Positions 22,381-35,822 are shown, numbered from the stretch's first letter. The stretch: DNA of 64,000 nt from Carallia brachiata (GCA_021464245.1 JADCRB010000006.1:3958280-4022279); one strand, 5' to 3'. Notes: generated from the sequence alone by a model not told the origin. A program made the numbers and translations.

Positions 22381-24670
22381 TAATTTTGCTTTCCCTCCAT
22401 TCATATGTTAAATAAAGATATGGAAAATCTTTGGTGGGTTAAAGTTAGATAAGATTAAAGTATGATTAAGTAATATAAATTATTGAATGATTTAATTTAA
22501 AATAAATAAATTATTAAATATCGTCAAATAAATTATTTTTTCACTTGTTTCTTTCTACTCTACACTCACATATCACACAGTAGGGCTTATGTTATACATA
22601 ATGAGATTTCCATATCACTTCAGCAACATTAGTTCTAGGTTTCGAAAGATAATTCTAAACCAACAATATTTTTAACCATTTTGGAGATCCTAGAAAATGT
22701 TGGGAGAGATTACGGCAAACAGTTTCTACCGGTTTATTTTTCAACTTCTTTGTGCAATAGGACAACAAAATAATAATTAACAACAACATAACACACTCGA
22801 ATTTATATGGAAAATCGCAATGTTTGGTAAAAACCACGAGATTGAAGTACAATAAAACTTGCACCATCAACAATGATGAGATAACTACTGAGTTCTTGCT
22901 TAGACAACTTAGAGACGATCACAATAGTGTTTTCCTACAAAATTGATTAATTCTTGGATAACAACAATCTCACCTCGTGAAAGAAATATCTCACAAAACT
23001 AAATTATATAACAACGGACTCTTCGAAAAAAGAATAAATATACAAATATATTAGTCAAACTGAAACTCTTGTTATCAGAAACAACAAACAAAAATTACAT
23101 GAAAATCAGAAATCAAAACGGTGTCCATAGATTTGATCAATGACCTAGCCTGAAGTAAACAAAAGCGAGAACATTAGATTGGGTTACTCTACTTGAGAAG
23201 GCTAATTTGGTTTCTCTCAGGGTTTGTGTTTTGGCAATTGTGATCAATGATATAGTACTTTTTTCGTGCAGTGACTTACACCTTGTTTCGATTAGACGAA
23301 AATGGGGTAGGAAAATGATTTTGGGTGAAAAGGGCAAAAAAAATGTTGTTGGGAAGGAAAAAAAAAGTGGGGTCTAAGAAAAATTTTTGTGTGTTCCATT
23401 GAAAATTAATCCTCCTAAAAAAGGAACATAAGCGACTCTTTTAAACTTGTGTAATAACTAAAGTATCCTTAATTTTACTTTTTTTAAATATCATTTTTTA
23501 TGGTAAAATTAGTAATGTTATACCTATTATTTTCTTAAACTTACGTTTTTCTCCTATCAAATCATGAAATTTGTAACATTTCTTTCTCATATTATCTTTG
23601 CCAAACACAGAGAAAATAAAAATCTTCCCCAACTGCAATTTCCTCACCATGAGATTTCTCTCACCTCATTTTTTACGCAAGCAAGTTTTTAAACAAACTT
23701 TTTCATGCAGTGCCGTAAGCAAACAAAAGAGAGAATAAGACGCATGCTTGAAAACAATGGCCACGAAATTTTAATTCAAGTCTATTAGGCTATGATGTGA
23801 AATTTACCGTCGTGTACCATAATTGCGACCATCAATGAGCATGTATTTGACTGTTAGTTGTCGTTCAAGAAACTGGAAGGTACAATCTATCAATGAACAA
23901 CATATAGAACTATTTGTGGATTTAATGATTTAAACTATTATTTTGGGAGAAAATAAATTGTCGAAAGAAAAATTATTTTAAGCTTATTGTTTGTATTTAT
24001 ATCACGAATAATACTTTTCTGCATGAAAAAATGTCACAACTGTCACACTAATGACTCAGTAGTTCTTTTCTTTTTTTATTTTTTAGATTTTTTTCCTCCT
24101 ATTTTATTTAGGAAAACCAAAAGAACTCTGAAAATTGCCTACGGACTTAATGAAAAAAAATTTTGAATTTTTTTTTTTGAAAACCAAGTTTAAGATATAA
24201 TTAAATATATTTAACGTAACAGTAAATACTACTTAAAATTTAATTTTTTTAAAAAAAAAGAGAGTGGGCAATTGTTGGGCCAGTTTGTATTTATTTTGAT
24301 TTCAATTTTTTTCGGAGCATCAACAAATACTCTTATATAACATAAAATAATTAGCCAGCCAAGAGCTACGATGCACAGAAATAAAAAAAAATTCAAACAC
24401 TTTTGACTTCTGTATCGAATACACCTAATACACGTATTAGACACTTTCAATATATATAAGTGTCTATATATATTAGACACATATAAAATTAATCTCAAAT
24501 ATATTAAAAATTAACACATAATATTTTTTTTTAATAAATATACTAATAAATAGTTTGATAGTAAATAAATTGATAATTGATAAATATTATTTATTCTATG
24601 AATTATTTTAATTATTTTAATTTTTTTGAACTAATTAACGATTTCAAATGTAATAATTATCAACTATTAT

Positions 24671-24710
<40 letters not shown>

Positions 24711-26216
24711 ACATATTTTTGATAAATTCATTATTTTTTAAGGTATAATTCATATAATTATTAATATATATATATATAATATATCTGTATAATATTTAAT
24801 ATATAATTATAATTCAGTACATCTCCTACCCGCATCCTAATATCTAAATCTATGCATCTCTAAGTTCGTGTCATGATGTATCATGTCCTGTGTTCATTTT
24901 CGTACGTTCTAGCATGGGGTGTTGGTCTGTTAGACGCCATACTAATCGAATCCAGGACAAAGTACCATCCTTAATTGACTCGTACTGCTTAATAGTTGAT
25001 CCCCGGCAAACGCTTCCGCGACTCAGTAGTAGGTGGCTGTTTACCTTTCTTTTTCACGTAGTGTCTATGAGGCAAGAAAAAAAATTAGTTTTATATGTTT
25101 GGTGATTTTATAATTAAATTTTATATATTTAAATTATTTTAATTGAGTATTAAATATTAATAAATTTATTTTGTTTAATTTTTTCATCTAATTTTAATAT
25201 ATCCAAATAACTAATAAAATATCTACTTCTTTCCTTTTAATTTCTTTCCCACCTAATTTTTTTCCATCATTTTGTTTTTCACCCGATTTCTATATACATA
25301 CACACCATAAGGTCCCAAATCTCCAGCCGCCTTAAGGCGCCTCTTCTCCAAGATTTTTAAAATCGAGATCTTAAGTATGATCGATTTGAGACATTAAGAA
25401 TCAAATCATAGAATTGTATTATAAAATTGTAAGATTCTACTAAAAATAAGAAAATTAAAATTAACTAATACTTCTTTAAAAAAAATTAACTAATACTAAT
25501 ATATATAAATGAAAATTAATAATTTATACATATCACTTGAGCTAATAAGAATAACTACAATAATTCATTTATTGTTTAAGAGAAAAATAGTATCTCTCCT
25601 CTTCATAGTCTGTCATAGTATAATTTTAATAAGTTAGAGATCTTTTTGGTATCTAATTAGTTACTTGTCCATATTTAACAATTAAATTTAAATAAAGACA
25701 TATGTTTATAATTTTTATTGTACTATTAATAACGATGAGTTTTAACTCAAAAGCTTATTATATAGAAAAATTTATGATATAGAAAAACGAGGATCGTTAA
25801 ATCGGATTGTGATTTTACCGATCCTACAATTTGGGTCAACATCCTACCTCAAAAGAATTCCAGTACGATTCGAATTGTTGACCTCATATATGATCCTAAA
25901 ATCATAAGATTTTACGATACAAATTAGGATTTTAACAACTATGCTCTCCTCAAAAAGGCAAGAGATGCCTACTGCAACCAAGCCATTGGTCCACTCCCCT
26001 CAACTCCATTTTTTTTTTTTTCTTTAATCTCATGCTTTCAACAAAACAAGAAGTGCTCCAAAGAAGGCTCGAAGGCAGTGATGGAGGTCAGTCAATACTT
26101 GACAACCCTAACATAACCTAAAAAAAGGCATTTCCCTAAGTTCACCGTTGAAATATTCTCAGCTCATCTAAATTTTTTCTTGGTGCTCTACTTGTAGTAT
26201 TGGATCTATAAAACTG
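22381..26216. other. AT-rich repeat-strewn spacer
   Basis: No gene is supported. A block at 23137-23700 resembles the interior of MITE-type repeats (GGGTAGGAAAATG, then GCCAAACACAGAG), and 24400-24900 carries GTATCGAATACACC and ATCTAAGTTCGTGTC motifs of the kind found in dispersed plant repeats. An AT microsatellite lies at 24673-24706. Confidence 0.5.
24673..24706. repeat. (TA)n microsatellite
   Basis: About 17 TA units in a larger AT-only region. Confidence 0.95.
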
Positions 26217-26976
26217 GGAAAGCAGGGACCTATTTGTTAGTTTACACTCAAACCGGCCAGTTTATTGGTTTTGACTGCAATTTTTTAACTATCTGATTTT
26301 AAGGCTCAATTGAACCAAATTATGAAAGTTCTCAATTTTTTTTGTTAAATCGGCTGATCCAGTCCGGTTTTTAAACTATTGATTCAAACTCACAACTTGT
26401 GAAAAGTTGAGAAGTTGAGGTTTCAAATTGCAAAAACTTTTCGTAAAACTTTTGTAATCGTGATCATGTAAACTACTTGGTCAATTATTTTAGAAATTTC
26501 CAATTAAAACTTATAAACTAAAATCTAATTAAATTTGGGGATGCAGGCATAATATAAAAAAAATATTAAAGTGATAATATAAGTTGGAAAAGTACAAAAT
26601 TATCGAAAACTAACGAAAAATGAATATAGCTTTTCATGCATCAAATCTGGTTAGATGTAAATGTAGCATATTTTTTGATAGAATAATTATTTGATATAGT
26701 ATAAAAATTTTATAAATAAGTAGTTTTATGTTTAAATTGTACTACTTCTACATTTAGTTGTGAAATTATAAACATATAACAAATCTGCCTTTTATTTATA
26801 CTTTTAGTCAATAAATTTTAGCATTAAAAAGTGTGTTAGAGCATCTTAGACTTTTATCTATAATTTATATTTTAAATCTCTCTTAACAGATTAATTTTTT
26901 ATAATTTTTTTACAATAATAATTTATTTTATATATATATATATAGCAATAAAATATCCAACAATTAATAAAGGACC
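26217..26976. repeat. Dispersed repeat, copy B (uninterrupted)
   Basis: This 760-bp copy matches 1-619 plus 2158-2281 without the LTR. It serves as the empty-site reference for the solo LTR in copy A: the join AAAAAGTGTGTTAGAGCATC here is split there. No coding capacity. Confidence 0.8.
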
Positions 26977-28968
26977 TTTAACCCATGAGCCGTAGAGAAA
27001 CTGGATCCCTATCTCTGTGTCCCACCAAATCCATGGTGCTATTGCAAATGTTGAATTATTCATGGAAAGGCTGCTAAAACAGTACTAGAATGGGAAAAAA
27101 AAAATAAAAAATAAAAAATAAAAAAGCAAAGAGGCCACCGTGAGACAAACCTGAGCAAACGGACAGGAACCGAATCAAAGATCAAATCAGAATTTCTTTT
27201 CAATCACGGATCTTCTGGGTGGAATTTCTTTTCAAATTATTCGCTCTGGATTTACATGTGTATTTTACCAACTAGCATTCAAGCTACCATTCAAACTATT
27301 TTCCATGAATTTTTCATAAACGATAAATAATCTTAAATGAATCAGAATTTTATAATATGTGATTATAGAAATTTTTTGACAAACTATTCGCTTTATGTAA
27401 ATTGATCTTTTAGAATAACCAAAGAGCTAAGTGGCTGACAATTGGAAACGATAAATGGTTAACACGTGGCGTAGCTCATAAAAATTGATGAAACTAAAAA
27501 GTAGAAAAATTACTTTGTTACTCTCCCTCACTTGTCTTGTACTCCTTGCTGTCTTTGTTTTTTTTTTTATTATTATTATTACTAGAATTTGATTGGGACT
27601 TAAATTTAAGAGACATTCGATCGTAAAAACGATTTTAGCTTCAACCTAATATGGATCATTAGTGCTTGACTCACACGATGTATGTGTTTGTAATATTTAT
27701 TTAGAAGTACTAATATAATTAGTTATGTTATTGAAACAAAAAAGCTCTATCCGATAAATTGCACCCCAAAAAAAAAAGACTCTAGAAAAGGAAAGGTTGT
27801 GGATGAATAGCAAAAATTGATTAAAAAATAAGAATATAGGAACAAAAAAAGATAATGTTAAAAAACATAAAATTAATAAAAAATTGTAAGCACTTTTTCT
27901 TTTTTAAGAAAATAAAAAGAGAATTTGAAATTATTTTTTTCCTTTCATTTATGTTGATTGTAAATTCAAGAAAAACTGTCCATGAATAAAAGAGATGATG
28001 TAACTAAAGTTAAATAAGTTGACCTTTCAGCTTTTTCTGTGTGTGTCACATTATTACTGTATGGTCATTACTCATTAGATTATTATTATATTTCTAGATA
28101 GAGAAATATTAGTTGATAACATTTATACTCATAAAGCCACCTGTCAGGTACAAGACATATGTAGATATCATATCTCTCTTTCTATCATAAATAAATGAAG
28201 TTAAAAATAGCAAAATAAATTTAATGTTCTCTTGTGCTTATCATGTATCCTCATGAGCATTGCTAATTCTATAAGAGTCAAATAAATAACCATGCAAGTG
28301 TTTTAACCTTAATATGAGTTTCCTAAATATGAGTTGAAAAGAGAAAGATTGCTGTAGCATAACTTACAAGATAAGTGATTAAGAAGTCCTAAATTTTTGA
28401 GAATTTTTGTAATTGAATTTTAAACATTTTTGAGTTTTTAATTCAGTTCTAAACCTTTAATTTTTATTACATATGAGTCCTTTTTTAAACAAGTTTTGGT
28501 CAAATTGATAGAAATATGGTTCGACATTGAAATTGTATAAAAAAATATATCTTAAATACATAATTATGTTTACGTATGCATTTTACTGAATTTCTCTTCT
28601 ATCTCCCACGTATAAAAAGCAAAAGACATAAAGTTTTGCTACGATTTTTTCCTCTTATATATGAAAGAAAGAAAAATTAATTTAGGTAGTGAACATGTTT
28701 CTATATTTTTAAGATTTCAATTATATCAAAATGTGTATCTATCAATTTGATCAATTCATGTCCAAAAAAAGAGACTCATATAGAATGAAAATCAAATGTT
28801 CGGGGTTGATTTAAAAACTCAAAACTATTTAAGAGTTAATTGTGAAAATCTCCAAAATTTTAGAATTATTATGACCTTATCCCATAACCCACGATCCGGA
28901 CGGACCAGAAAAAAACTTAAAACTTAACCCACTATAAACTAGAATATCACCAAACTCACCATCAAAAG
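26977..28968. other. AT-rich spacer
   Basis: Nothing beyond homopolymers, a short ATT run near 27565 and low-complexity AT sequence. No coding frame or RNA gene is visible. Confidence 0.5.
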
Positions 28969-28977
28969 AACAGGTCT

Positions 28978-29175
28978 AAACCAGCAGGTGCTGATTCAGA
29001 TGACAAAGGTCTGAGTTTGCTTAATCAGAGGTCTCGATTTCGAGTCCTGAAAATGCAACCACGTTAAATACCTGCTGGGAAACCTTTACCACCCTTCGGG
29101 GTCCTACCTGGGTCAGTCTAGATTAGTCAGTCCAATGAATTGGATATTGGGCGGTGTAAAAAAAAAAAAAAAAAA
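28978..29175 (+). mobile_element. tRNA-derived SINE, copy 2
   Basis: A plus-strand SINE of 198 bp whose body matches the copy at 17959-18158 in the opposite orientation. It has a B-box-like GATTTCGAGTCC (about 29035-29046) and ends in a poly-A run to 29177. The flanks AACAGGTCT (28969-28977) and AACAAGTCC (29176-29184) agree in 7 of 9 bases, fitting an aged target-site duplication. Confidence 0.8.
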
Positions 29176-29334
29176 AACAAGTCCATCTTTTTATTAGTTA
29201 ACATTTCAGCTTTCATAAGCCCTCTCATGGTCACTTTAACCCATTGAGAGAGGCGATAATTGCTTGACAAACCAGCACGGCCATCTTGGTTACAAAAGGA
29301 GCAAACCGGGCAGTAATTATGAAGCCCAATCAGT

Positions 29335-29471
29335 CAGCCATTTTTTTTTTTATTTATTTACAAGGAGCCTTAATGGGTATAAAGAAAAGGGAGAATAAAG
29401 TTGGTGAAAATTAAATCCTTGCCTCATAGTTGAGGGATACTCCCTCAACCACTATAACAAATGTTCAACCT
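29335..29471 (-). mobile_element. Short SINE, about 135 bp
   Basis: Minus-strand element with a poly-A tail seen as T run from 29341. Its tRNA-like head has an A-box-like TAGTGGTTGAGGG and a degenerate B box near GGATTTAATTTT. The flanks CCCAATCAGT at 29325-29334 and 29472-29481 are identical, giving a 10-bp target-site duplication. It resembles 60428-60560 in size and structure. Confidence 0.7.
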
Positions 29472-29481
29472 CCCAATCAGT

Positions 29482-30470
29482 GAGAATTCGAATTTCGAAG
29501 GCATTTCCCGGTTATAGACAGCCCAGTTGAGGTATAGCCCTACATTTAAGATCTGAGATCGGCTTACACCAATTAAAAACCAGGCAGTTCCCTCAGCATT
29601 CAGGCCTGAGACCTTTTTTGATCTAGGCCTGAGACTGACCAAGTGATCATGGCCACATAGAGGTGTTTTGGGTGCGCTGGGCAAGCCCATGATCATGAAG
29701 GCTTTTTAATGGGTTCTGTGAAGCCGAACAAGAGAGTCCAGTTAAATTTTTAATGGAAAGTATCTTCTATTTTATTAGACTACTATTTGGGCCATTAGAG
29801 TGCTTGCAGTTTTGTGCCCCACATGGAAAATGAAGGTTTAAAACCGCATAAAGTTAATTAATGAGATTAAATATATAGCTAGAATGAGTACTATAACATA
29901 AGTTTGCTTGTCCTCACTTGATACCTCTTTTCCACAAAGTTCCAATAGTCTCTAATAGTATTATAGCCTTATAAAATCTCAAGTTGCTTGTCATTTTTTT
30001 ACCCAAAAAAAAAAAACCAGGAAAAAAAAAGAACACCCTTATTAGAATATCTTGGCTCTATATTCGCGTCCGACTAGCTCTGATTAATATTTTTTGGTCA
30101 AAGAAAAAACTAAATGGTGTGACAAGCTATACTCATACGTCGAACTCATAATCAAATCCTTGTAGGCACAACGGCAAATATCAACTTCTCCACATAAACA
30201 AGTATACCTTTGTTATGATTACATTTTCTCTACAAAATTTTATTAGACAAGCAAGCAAGAATGAAGAATTTATACAATGAGAAGCCCCAAACACGAACCC
30301 AAATTCAGGTCGAGACTCTCCCTCCCAAGTAAACTTTGAATGGGCCGGGGGGGTCAGGCATGTAAAACATCTCCCTAAGCTCAATCAGATTAAATCATAC
30401 TACAATAACTAATTGAGTCAATGTACTCAAGATAATCTCCTCAATGTACATAAAAAGTAATATAGGTTCA
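29482..30470. other. Spacer downstream of the GPI-protein gene
   Basis: Includes the presumed 3' untranslated region of the minus-strand gene that ends at 30478. Homopolymer A runs occur near 30007. No further gene is seen. Confidence 0.5.
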
Positions 30471-30477
30471 AACAACT

Positions 30478-33400
30478 CTATAAAATCACCGTGATAGCTA
30501 AGGAGGCTGCAAATAGCGCATAAACTATCACAACTTCATGGAAAAGACCTGTGAAAAAAAAAAAAAAAAAGAAAAGGAAAAAAAAAAAAAAGGAGAGAAT
30601 TTGAGTTAGAAGATGCAACAATAAAGCCAAAACCATCGATATATAGACATAAGAGGTCCTGATCCATTTTTATGTTGCTGACCATGCCAGGACTTCTGTT
30701 GCCAGAATTCATCCAAAATGTTGTGGGGAAACAGATAATAATTCTGGGTTTCATATTTAACTTTATTTACGAAGGTTTTCATCTCAACTTGGAAGCTTTC
30801 TTCACAGAAATATCAGTTCCTTCTAATGGAGGCACTAGTCCCTTCATAGGCAATATGTTGAACCAATGTCACTTACAGGCATTGTTATTGACTCACAACC
30901 AATGTCATTCTTAGTTCATAACACTCTTAAAAAAAATAATAAAAAAATAAAAAAACAGGGATGGGTAGAGAAGGTTAGTGAGCAAAGCAAAACCCCAAGC
31001 ATTTAAAGGAGGATTTAATAGTGCAGGTCAGAAGTTTTATAGGAACTGAAGCAAACCATCAACAGTCCTTAGGCCTAAAATAAATGTTCGGCTCATCTTT
31101 CAAATATTTTACTATGTACAACATAGTGATTCTTTAATACCAGACTAAGTTATTCATCATCAAGGCCATAACAGCACAAGTTCATCGATGCATTCTTACT
31201 GCTTTGAGCAGATGCCGCTGCAGGAAGAGCTGGAATTTTGACAGCTGCAAGTTCAAGAAGTTATATCATCAATGAAGATGGCTGAAGCCAAATGAATAGC
31301 ATCCTATGAATATCATGAGTCAGGGTTTCAGGCTTACTTTTATTGCATGATGGGGATGATATTTGTGACGAAGAAGGCCATGGGGCTGGAATATTGTCAT
31401 TCAAATCACAAATGAAGCTGATCCCTGAATACTGGTCAAATGTTGCATCCGAAGGCAGGCTTGGTAGAAGGCATCCAGACTCTGCTCCACAATGTTAGAT
31501 AATGTGATAAAGCAAACCAATTGAGGAACTAATAGTCCCAACTGTTAAACACACACGCACACATGCTTACACACACACACACGCCATATACCAGTATCAA
31601 ATCTTTCTATTAGTGCAATTAAAAGTTACAAGCATAGGAAATGCCACAGACCCAAATAAACTACAAAACCCCTTCTCTAAGGAAGTAAGGCCATAAAATT
31701 CTTTCTTAAGACAACTATTCTTCCTCCAAATAGGTACAATGGTCCACAAATCTCTAATCATTCCCTAAAACACACACTATAGAGTTCCATCCCGCTTATG
31801 ACTGGAGGCAGGAGGATCGCTCCTTTCAGTGTTTTAAGTGTCAAGTCATATTCTAAAGTGCCAAACCCGAGGGACATACTCCAGGAGGGAATCAGGAGAA
31901 AACACATATAAGCAACAGGTTCCAGATAGAGAAAAACACCATAAAAAAAGTTAAACAAAGTATCTAGATTACCTTGTTTTGTAACTGACACGTCCAAATT
32001 GCCGATTGCCAGTATCGTTTCAATGAGAAAAACAACAAGAAAACAGCCAAATTAGTACCTTATCCAAATTTATCTAAAAGAAAAAACTTAGGTTTGTTCA
32101 TCAAAGCAACATTCAGCTATGCTAAAGGGAAATATAAAGAAGGAACAAGAAATGAAAAGATGAGAAAATAAACAAAAGAAGAAAATACGTAAAAGCAAAC
32201 CTTGGAGGGAGAAATCCTTGAGGCTTATGTGGCAAAGGCTATAAATATCTTTGCTAATATTTGATTTCTGTAACTTCATCCCTAGGGTTGTAGCACAATC
32301 CAAAGCCTGCAAGTTGGTTATGAGGCTCTGTTTTTGCAAATGTGAGACATAGCTCTCCATGGCATTGCAGCACTCTGCCTCATTACTTATCCCATTCCCA
32401 CAGGCCTTTGAAATGTTTCTTATTCCCGGGAAAATCAGAGGGCAAACTGATGTACCAAACACAAGAGAAACACTAAGAATGAGAGACTAATAAAAACCAT
32501 GCAATGACTTCAATAGATTAAGTCAAAATAATGATGTGCAAGCATAGACTATGATATTTGTTATCAATGTCATGAACTCTGTAAAGATAACCAGCACTTT
32601 CTTTTTTAGTACATCAGGATTTAAGATAACCAGCACTTGATGAATAAAGATGCTCGCACAAAGATATCAGTGATGAGTTACACGACTTCCTAGTAAGATT
32701 GTCAGCTGTAATTTAGATGCATGATGAGAAAAACAAGAGAAACCTTGTAATGATCAGCATTCTCAAGAAATCTCTTGATCCTATTTGCAGGGAATTTATA
32801 AAGACGCTTCAATAACCACAAGCCTTTTTTTTTCCTCCCAAGGAAGGAAATACGAAGAAGAAAAAAGAGAGCACTGCGTCTCTCCTACATCACAGAAAAT
32901 TTAATCTCTCTTTTTCTTTCCCTTGTTTCCCACCTTCATAACAAACATAGTTGACAGAGACATAAATATTGTTGGTGACAATAAATTTCTTTAATATGAG
33001 AGTTGACTAATGATACTTTTAGCTCCTCCATCTGCCCCAACTGATAGCCACAAGAATTGCAGCTACTCTAGGAATGCCAGGAATCATCTAACATGTTCAG
33101 GCCATAACAAAAGAATTTAGTATCCTACACCTGTACCTTTATTGACGTTGCAATTGGATAATCCTCTAAGAACCTCTTTTGCATGAGAAGGATCAAGCTT
33201 ACTTGCCAACCACCGGAAGACAATATTTCGGCAATCATTAACTGTAGTCAGGTGTGCAGGTGATCCATCGGGCAGATCCACGCTCAAAACTTCTGAAGTC
33301 TTTAATGCAATTTTTGTAGCAGCTTCTAATATGGCATTTTGACAGCCTTGCTCGCAGCATTCTTTCACGGGATCAATGTTTTGGCAGGCAGCATGAAGCT

Positions 33401-35822
33401 TAGAAGTATTCACTATGCTATCAAACTCATTCACATCTTCAACTGGGCAAGACCCTCCAGTCAGATTTGAGGGGTGCATTGAACATACTTTCCTGAGATT
33501 ATACTCAGCGCCCTGGCCCACCAAAATTTGCTCATAATCGGAAAGGCAATACTTGGAAACAGTTCCATTTAAGGCGAGCACATTTGTGTTTTTACTGGAT
33601 TGTCCAATAAGAATTGAAAGAGTGGCTTCTAGCTGTGGGCAACATATGACATTAGCTAGCAATGGTGCAAAAAAGGCATAACAATCAATTGATGTCACGC
33701 TCATCAAATTTTCAGCAGCTGTGAAGTTCAAAGGACATAATCCTGCAAAAAGACAATAACACCAAGTTCAAAGCATTTGTAACTGAACAATTTCACTAAG
33801 ATTGCTTTTAGACTGTAATTGACCACTGTACCAAAAACAAACCTGATAATTTGGGGATAGTTGCATTTGTGAATGGTGCCAAAGGAGAAGGTGCAAGAAA
33901 AGGGAGAAACGGCTGAGGCGCCGTATTTGGAGATATCTCAGGAAGAAATGCATCACTTCTTCTGTCAGTCAACACAGAGCCTCTAAGATTATTGAAGGGG
34001 CTGCAATGACATTCATTCAGACCTATAGTTTGAAAGATTGGTCACTATGGTTATAACCACACTTATTTAGTATAACTCTCCTCATAACCATATTGTAATA
34101 TATCATTTCTTTAATTTGTGTGTTTGTTTTGAACTAGGGGGAGATAGGGGAACCAGAGATGGGAGGGAGGAGATACAAGCATAACACTAAATGCTTCATA
34201 CAACACTTCACAGTAAACCATATTCGTACAAAAAAGGCGGACCTTAAGACAGAACCCTGTGACTCTTTGCCATGTACAAAAAGTAAAGCTGGAAGTTCAA
34301 GAGTTGAAGGAAAGGGTACATGCCATGAGGCTTACATTCACAACTAAACAGGCAACCAGAAAATTACATAGCGACTGTGTGAACGAAAAAACAAAAGCAA
34401 AACTGATGCATCAGGTGAAATTGATCATGAACCACCCACATGGAACCCACCAAAAACTCACGATTCACAACAACAGAATGCGAAAAAATCCGGAAAACAA
34501 TGTTAGAATCTTATTTCTACCTTGTCATCCCAGAAATAATGATGACCCCCTTAATATAGGACACCAAACTACTTAATTAATTGGGTTAAATGCATTTTAG
34601 CCCCCTATGATTTGATTGTTATGCATATTACCCCCTTGTGATTTCAATTTAGGCATTAAACCCCCCTGTGGTTTTCAATTTTGGCAATTAACCCCCCTAT
34701 CAACAATTTCTTAAATCTATTAACAGAAATTAGTCAAAATTACATCATTTTGTAAATGTTATTTATCTTCTTTACTAAAAAATATGTCATATATTTCTCA
34801 AATTGAATTTTAGTGTATATTTTAACTACATTCTACATTATTTCTTTCATAGTTTTTTTTATTTTCAGTATCTTATACATATTGATATAGAGGTGTTTAA
34901 AACAGTATTTATGACAGTATTTATCATTAACATTTATGTGAAATAAAGTGCTTGCTATCATAAAACAACATAATTATGGTTAATTTCTGTTAATAGATTG
35001 AAAAAATTGCTTACGGGGTTGATTACCAAAATTAAAAACCAGAGGGGGTTTAATGCCTAAATTAAAACCACAAGGGGGTAACATGCAAAACAACCAAACC
35101 ATAGGGAGTTAAAATGCATTTAACCCTAATTGATTGGATGTGACTAACTAAAATCTCAATTATAACAATATAAACGCCATTGAAGATTCCTCAAGAAGAC
35201 AAAACCATGTTGCAACACAGCATAAGGCTTAACCAAGAGTCGGCTAGAAGTAACAATCAAAGTGGCAGCTACGCCAGACCTCATACAATTTTAATGAAAA
35301 TCATGCCTTAACCTTAAGACATCATTCGATAGAAATAAATTCTCTACACTTGGGCCGGCTGAAGAAACAAAGAACAAACAGCTAAACCTAGCATGGCAGC
35401 ACAAAATCCAGTATTAAAGACAAAGCTTATAACACATTGCATTGAACCAAAGATTGTACGGTAAGCCTGTCACTAGAAAATGACACCAAAACAGCAATAA
35501 GCATCAAGTTCAACACCCAATGCACTAAAATTTATTGCCATCAAAATCACAACCATCACAAATATGACCAAAAAGCAAAAAGAGTGCCAAAAGAACTTCA
35601 AGCATTGGTAAATTCCATAGAACCACAAAAAATTATCAAAACACTCTCCATTTCATCAATCTAAGAATGACCCAACTGGCATCAGACACAGATCATGATA
35701 AAACAAGCAAAACCCAGAAAAGGAAGCAGCAGAACAAGAGGTAGATACTCACATAAAGCCAAAAGAAACACCTTTAGAAGAATCATAATGAGACCCAACT
35801 GGGGGGACACCCCTTCATTCAT
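30478..35822 (-). CDS. GPI-anchored SPARK-domain protein (At1g61900-like)
   Basis: This seven-exon gene encodes 447 aa. Exons: 35749-35822, 33843-34000, 33137-33742, 32201-32446, 31338-31481, 31200-31244, 30478-30548; all introns are GT-AG and all phases agree. It is closest in memory to the uncharacterised GPI-anchored protein At1g61900 of Arabidopsis. Residues 10-24 form the signal peptide core (GLIMILLKVFLLALC). A proline-rich linker (PFLPFLAPSPLAPF, ~58-71) precedes the SPARK-type extracellular domain, which starts near residue 78 and includes SIDCYAFFAPLLANVICCPQ, FRWLASKLDP and SCN/CCEQGC-type cysteines. A second cysteine-rich part (CPLIFPGIRN, ECCNAMESYVSHLQKQSL) follows. Small residues AAASAQSS (418-425) suit the GPI cleavage site, and EVVIVYALFAASLAITVIL (429-447) is the hydrophobic tail that is replaced by the anchor. 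The role is unknown; the location is the outer plasma membrane. The start is the ATG at 35820-35822. Confidence 0.94.
31150..31199 (-). other. Read-through alternative 3' end of GPI gene exon 6
   Basis: If the donor GTAAGA at 31199-31194 is not used, exon 6 continues in frame for 16 codons (SKNASMNLCCYGLDDE) to a TAA at 31150-31152. The product would be 440 aa and lack the hydrophobic GPI tail, so it would be secreted rather than anchored. This is an inference from the open frame only. Confidence 0.4.
31551..31582. repeat. (AC)n microsatellite
   Basis: Interrupted AC repeats in GPI-gene intron 4, near the acceptor of exon 5. Confidence 0.85.
34583..35126. mobile_element. Mutator-like MITE in intron 1 of the GPI gene
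   Basis: A 544-bp element whose ends are long inverted repeats of about 150 bp: GGGTTAAATGCATTTTAGCC on the left is mirrored by AAAATGCATTTAACCC on the right. It is flanked by TAATTAATT (34574-34582) and TAATTGATT (35127-35135), a 9-bp target duplication with one mismatch; 9 bp is typical of Mutator-like elements. The centre is AT-rich and has no transposase. It makes up about one third of the 1.75-kb intron. Confidence 0.85.

Noticed and set aside
24890..25105. A 71-codon plus-strand frame with balanced composition
   Set aside because: It lies in a stretch with motifs of dispersed plant repeats and has no domain.
30672..30914. An 80-codon plus-strand open frame
   Set aside because: It lies antisense in the last intron of the GPI gene; no motif and no independent signals.
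34159..34576. Plus-strand open frames within GPI-gene intron 1
   Set aside because: They lie antisense inside an intron, overlap each other in different frames and have no domain.
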